NCBI RefSeq assembly: GCF_001563475.1
Contig: NZ_LPUT01000027.1
Location: 310,001 to 374,000, forward strand
Length of the DNA stretch: 64,000 bases
DNA from: Sporosarcina sp. HYO08
GTDB taxonomy: Bacteria; Bacillota; Bacilli; Bacillales_A; Planococcaceae
Reading direction: 5' to 3'
The notes beneath the pieces are model-generated. The model saw only the letters and a program-made list of their open reading frames with translations, ran no database searches and was not told where the DNA came from. Made by a program: the position numbers and the translations under genes. This document shows positions 61,420 to 64,000 of the stretch, one piece after another; position 1 is the first letter of the stretch, and every line of letters starts with the position of its first letter.

Positions 61420-61531
61420 TGAAAATACGGTACTCTGAATTAAAACCTTCCCATTGTCTCTTCTCTTTCTAGTTACGGTATATTTTAATCAAATGAACAA
61501 AGGATAAGAGGGAAGATTGGAGGTTAGGGAT

Positions 61532-62125
61532 GTGTATAAACCGGTTCAACCATCTTTTTTTAAAGCACCTGTACTTGAGCTTGCTCCAAGCCTGCTTGGA
61601 CACTATATTGTGCACGAGCAAAAAGAAGGGACGCTTGTGGCGAAAATCGTTGAAACAGAGGCTTATCATGGCCCTGAAGATCAAGCTGCACATAGCTATC
61701 AAAACCGCCGAACGAAACGTACAGAAATCATGTTCGGTGAGGCGGGTTTAGTCTACACTTATCGAATGCATACACATACGCTGATCAATGTCGTCTGTGG
61801 ACCGATTGGTACGCCCCATGTGGTCCTTATCCGCGCAGTGGAACCGATTGAGGGACTGGAACTGATGCAGCAAAATAGAGGCGCCAAGTTGAAAATGAAA
61901 GATTGGACAAATGGACCCGGGAAGTTAACGAAGGCGCTTGGGATTACAATGGATTATTACGGTCATCATTGGTCCCAAAAACCGTTATTCATCGCTGAAG
62001 GTTCCGCGAGTAAAGACATCGTGTCAGGCCCACGTGTCGGAATCGCAAATGCAGGCGAAGCTGTCCACTACCCATGGCGTTTTTTTGAAAAAGATAACAT
62101 TTTTGTTTCTAAATACCGACCGTGA
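61532..62125 (+). CDS. mpg: 3-methyladenine DNA glycosylase (MPG/AAG family)
   Basis: The 197-residue enzyme removes alkylated and deaminated purines. It has LELAPSLLGHYIVHEQKEGTLVAKIVETEAYHGPEDQAAHSY with the catalytic glutamate in VETEAYHG, GLVYTYRMHTHTLINVVCGP, HVVLIRAVEPIEG and NGPGKLTKALGI. It is like YxlJ of B. subtilis. GTG 61532 (8 bases after GGAGG) is preferred; TTG 61517 with AGAGGGAAGA is an alternative that adds 5 residues. Its position after the uracil glycosylase gives a small base-excision pair. Confidence 0.93.
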   Translation: MYKPVQPSFFKAPVLELAPSLLGHYIVHEQKEGTLVAKIVETEAYHGPEDQAAHSYQNRRTKRTEIMFGEAGLVYTYRMHTHTLINVVCGPIGTPHVVLIRAVEPIEGLELMQQNRGAKLKMKDWTNGPGKLTKALGITMDYYGHHWSQKPLFIAEGSASKDIVSGPRVGIANAGEAVHYPWRFFEKDNIFVSKYRP

Positions 62126-62457
62126 ATATTCCAACTATTAATGAGGTCGTATTCGACGTTTTACCCTAATTTGTCGAAATACCGACCTTGTCGCCATGAG
62201 AAAACCCTTACATTTCAAGTGCTATGAGATTTGACATATAATTATAAAAATTTAGTAATAAAAATGTTTTTTTAAAAAGTAAAAGGAAAATGACGAAAGT
62301 ACGCACTATTTAGCTATTTGTGTCGTTGAAATAGTCCAACAAGTATGATAAATTTATAGAGGATCGAATCTTCGGAAGTCATTTTTTTGACTCGTTTTTC
62401 CGATTATTTGGTGAGATAGCCAGTTTTGAAGAATGGCGAAATCATATGGAGGACAGC
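62126..62457. other. 332-bp intergenic region
   Basis: No ORF with a start signal is seen. TACCGACC occurs at 62114 (end of mpg) and 62180. TTGACA at 62233 could be a -35 but lacks a good -10. TCGGAA and TTCCGA (62372, 62399) can pair around an inner GTCA/TGAC, a possible hairpin near the ykvI promoter. I see no terminator for mpg. Confidence 0.6.
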
Positions 62458-63522
62458 ATGAGAAACTTAGGGAAAATACTCAAAATGGGAAGCGCTTTCG
62501 TCGGAATTATTGTCGGCGCAGGGTTTGCTTCAGGTCAAGAGATTCTTCAATATTTTACTAGTTTTGGAATGCTAGGAATTGCCGCGGCTTTCGTTTCAAC
62601 GGTGCTGTTTGCTTATCTTGGCATGGTATTAACGCGTCTCGGGAGCCGAATGAAAACGGTTTCTCATAAAGATGTTATTTATAAAATAAGCGGTCGATAC
62701 TTAGGCGTGATCGTTGACTACGTAATTATCTTTACTCTTTTCGGAGTAGGGGTTGTGATGCTTGCGGGTGCCGGTTCTAACTTGAACCAGCAGTTTGGAT
62801 TGCCGACTTATTTTGGAAGTTTGCTTATGGTTATCCTTGTCTTTTTAACCATTTTATTGAATGTCGATAAAGTAGTTGGGGTCATTGGAAGTATTACACC
62901 ATTCCTTATTTTGGCAGTTGTCATTGTGTCCGTCTATTGCTTAACGACAATGGGAAGTACATTTACTGCCCTCGATCCAATTGCAAATGCAGTCCCGACG
63001 ACATTACCGAACTGGTTTATATCAGCGGTTAACTACGTTTCCTTTAACATCGCTGTAGGCGCTTCCATGTCACTCGTTATGGGCGGTGCGGAAAAAGACG
63101 AGAAAGTCGCTGCTTGGGGCGGCCTTGTCGGTGGATTTGGATTGGGCGTACTTATTTTGCTAAGCCACTTGGCAATTTTCTCAAGGGTAGATACTGTAGC
63201 AGATGCAGCCCTGCCAATGCTTGCCATTATGAATGAGATTTCTCCAGTATTTGCGATTTTTATGGCGTTTATTTTATACGGTATGATTTTCAATACAGCG
63301 GTGAGTATGTTTTACGCATTTGGCGCACGCTTTGTTCGAATCGGAACGAAAAGATTTAAAATCTTCGTACTCATTACGTTGATTGTTGGCTTTGCATTAA
63401 GTTTCCTTGGATTTACAAAGCTTGTTGCTTATTTCTACCCACTTATTGGTTACCTTGGATTATTCCTAGTGGCAGCCCTAATCTTTGCATCCTTTAGAAT
63501 GCCTGAGAAAGTGCGGCACTAA
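62458..63522 (+). CDS. ykvI: YkvI family membrane protein
   Basis: The 354-residue protein has 10-11 TM helices and a LeuT-like start: ILKMGSAFVGIIVGAGFASGQEILQYFTSFG, then VNYVSFNIAVGASMSLVMGGAEKDEKVAAWGG. This is the YkvI/BRCD-like family, related to amino acid transporters; substrate unknown. ATG 62458 has ATGGAGGACAGC directly upstream. Confidence 0.9.
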   Translation: MRNLGKILKMGSAFVGIIVGAGFASGQEILQYFTSFGMLGIAAAFVSTVLFAYLGMVLTRLGSRMKTVSHKDVIYKISGRYLGVIVDYVIIFTLFGVGVVMLAGAGSNLNQQFGLPTYFGSLLMVILVFLTILLNVDKVVGVIGSITPFLILAVVIVSVYCLTTMGSTFTALDPIANAVPTTLPNWFISAVNYVSFNIAVGASMSLVMGGAEKDEKVAAWGGLVGGFGLGVLILLSHLAIFSRVDTVADAALPMLAIMNEISPVFAIFMAFILYGMIFNTAVSMFYAFGARFVRIGTKRFKIFVLITLIVGFALSFLGFTKLVAYFYPLIGYLGLFLVAALIFASFRMPEKVRH

Positions 63523-63527
63523 AAATT

Positions 63528-63565
63528 AAAAAAGCAATCACGGAAACTTCTGTGATTGCTTTTTT
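63528..63565. terminator. Bidirectional terminator
   Basis: AAAAAAGCAATCAC and GTGATTGCTTTTTT form a 14-bp perfect stem with a 10-base loop. It serves ykvI and the convergent hmp. Confidence 0.93.
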
Positions 63566-63578
63566 GTATCTGTATTTC

Positions 63579-64000
63579 TTATACGTGAACCAGTTCAAGT
63601 TCTTCCTTAGGACCGAAGAATTCGAAGTGGATTTTCTCTTCCGGGATGCCAAGTGCGTGCAAGCTACTAATTACTGCTCGCATGAATGGTGTCGGACCAC
63701 AGACGTAAATATCGCTACCTTCAATCACATGTTCTTTCAAAAATTCTTTTGTGATAAAGCCGTCGCCTTCTTCAGAGTAAAGCGCTTTGTATTTTGAGTG
63801 TGGCATTAATTCATGTAAATTTGTCAATGCATTATGAAATGCTTGGTGTTTGCGTGTACGTGCTGAATGTAAAAATGCAACTTTACGGCCTTGTTGTGTT
63901 CTCGCGATCGTTTCGTACATGCTCATCATCGGTGTGAGACCAACACCGCCGCTAATGAGTGTAACAGGATTCGTACTTTCTGTATCAAGGAAGAAATCGC
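63579..64000 (-). CDS. hmp: Flavohaemoglobin Hmp, C-terminal part
   Basis: Hmp oxidises nitric oxide to nitrate with NADPH. About 140 C-terminal residues lie in the window; the frame is open to the right edge, so the gene continues beyond. The visible part is the NAD-binding half of the reductase domain: DFFLDTESTNPVTLISGGVGLTPMMSM, VAFLHSARTRKHQAFHNAL, IYVCGPTPFMRAVISSL and the closing IHFEFFGPKEEL. The globin and FAD parts are outside. A terminator lies just past the stop. Confidence 0.95.
   Translation of the reverse strand, partial: DFFLDTESTNPVTLISGGVGLTPMMSMYETIARTQQGRKVAFLHSARTRKHQAFHNALTNLHELMPHSKYKALYSEEGDGFITKEFLKEHVIEGSDIYVCGPTPFMRAVISSLHALGIPEEKIHFEFFGPKEELELVHV

Noticed and set aside
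62110-62200. Possible fifth 21-bp block after mpg
   Set aside because: TCGA is 21 bp apart at 62153 and 62174, but neighbouring phrases are 17, 18 or 27 bp apart, so the period is not supported.

Overview
The window looks like a stretch of chromosome from a low-to-mid-GC Gram-positive rod of the Bacillales. Most genes have clear Bacillus subtilis counterparts (YtoQ, YtcJ, YwbE, LytST, the TenI-ThiOSGF block, YlbC, RlmA, YuaF-FloT, YwjA, YclNOPQ, NiaP, GuaD, YkvI, Hmp). Ribosome binding sites are strong AAGGAGG types, TTG and GTG starts are frequent, and the control elements (PhoP, Fur, NiaR, SigW, TPP riboswitch) are Bacillus-like. The gene set and order would suit the Sporosarcina/Planococcaceae branch, but that placement is inference. 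I see no rRNA, tRNA, insertion sequence, prophage or CRISPR array.

Layout. 1-1.6 kb: pstB behind a PhoP-box promoter, followed by the start of a lipoprotein gene, then ytoQ. 1.7-5.6 kb: an amidohydrolase, small proteins, an EamA permease and a YcxB-like protein. 5.7-9.8 kb: the LytS/LytT two-component system directly upstream of a CstA-family (probable pyruvate) transporter. 9.8-10.2 kb: a repeat block. 10.2-18.4 kb: a MerR/TipAS regulator with its own 19-bp-spacer promoter, large membrane proteins, an rRNA methyltransferase, a LysE exporter and a LytTR-DUF3021 regulator pair. 18.4-22.2 kb: a TPP-riboswitch-controlled thiazole operon (tenI-thiO-thiS-thiG-thiF). 22.3-25.4 kb: an FNR-type regulator, a P1B metal ATPase with an unusual CPG motif and a separate HMA metallochaperone, with FNR-like boxes in front of both transcription units. 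25.4-33 kb: SAICAR synthase, SodC, a CAP protein, RlmA, small membrane proteins, an MMPL exporter and a cold-shock protein. 33-41.5 kb: Pit/DUF47 phosphate uptake, YuaF-FloT membrane microdomain genes with a SigW-like promoter, a MacB-type ABC system, fumarase and a PCYCGC lipoprotein. 41.6-46.3 kb: a compact four-carbon sugar-acid (probably D-threonate) operon. 46.3-55.3 kb: housekeeping and salvage enzymes, PutP, HflX and the ABC exporter YwjA. 55.4-59.2 kb: the Fur-controlled siderophore importer yclNOPQ. 59.2-64 kb: NiaP with a NiaR box, two DNA glycosylases, YkvI and the C-terminal end of flavohaemoglobin Hmp.

Most notable observations. (1) Four unrelated intergenic sequences are all built on an exact 21-bp period: 5 units at 3837, 3 at 8221, 14 half-units (7 x 42 bp) at 9897 and 3 at 60640. 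The phrase differs at each locus but the period does not. (2) The FNR-type regulator carries an E-T-V-S-R recognition helix that matches the TTGAT-N4-ATCAA boxes in its own neighbourhood, which suggests a self-contained redox/metal efflux regulon. (3) LytST-CstA resembles a pyruvate-sensing module. (4) A family-4-like uracil-DNA glycosylase contains no cysteine at all, so it cannot hold the usual Fe-S cluster. All start choices and family names come from reading the sequence; no database search was run.
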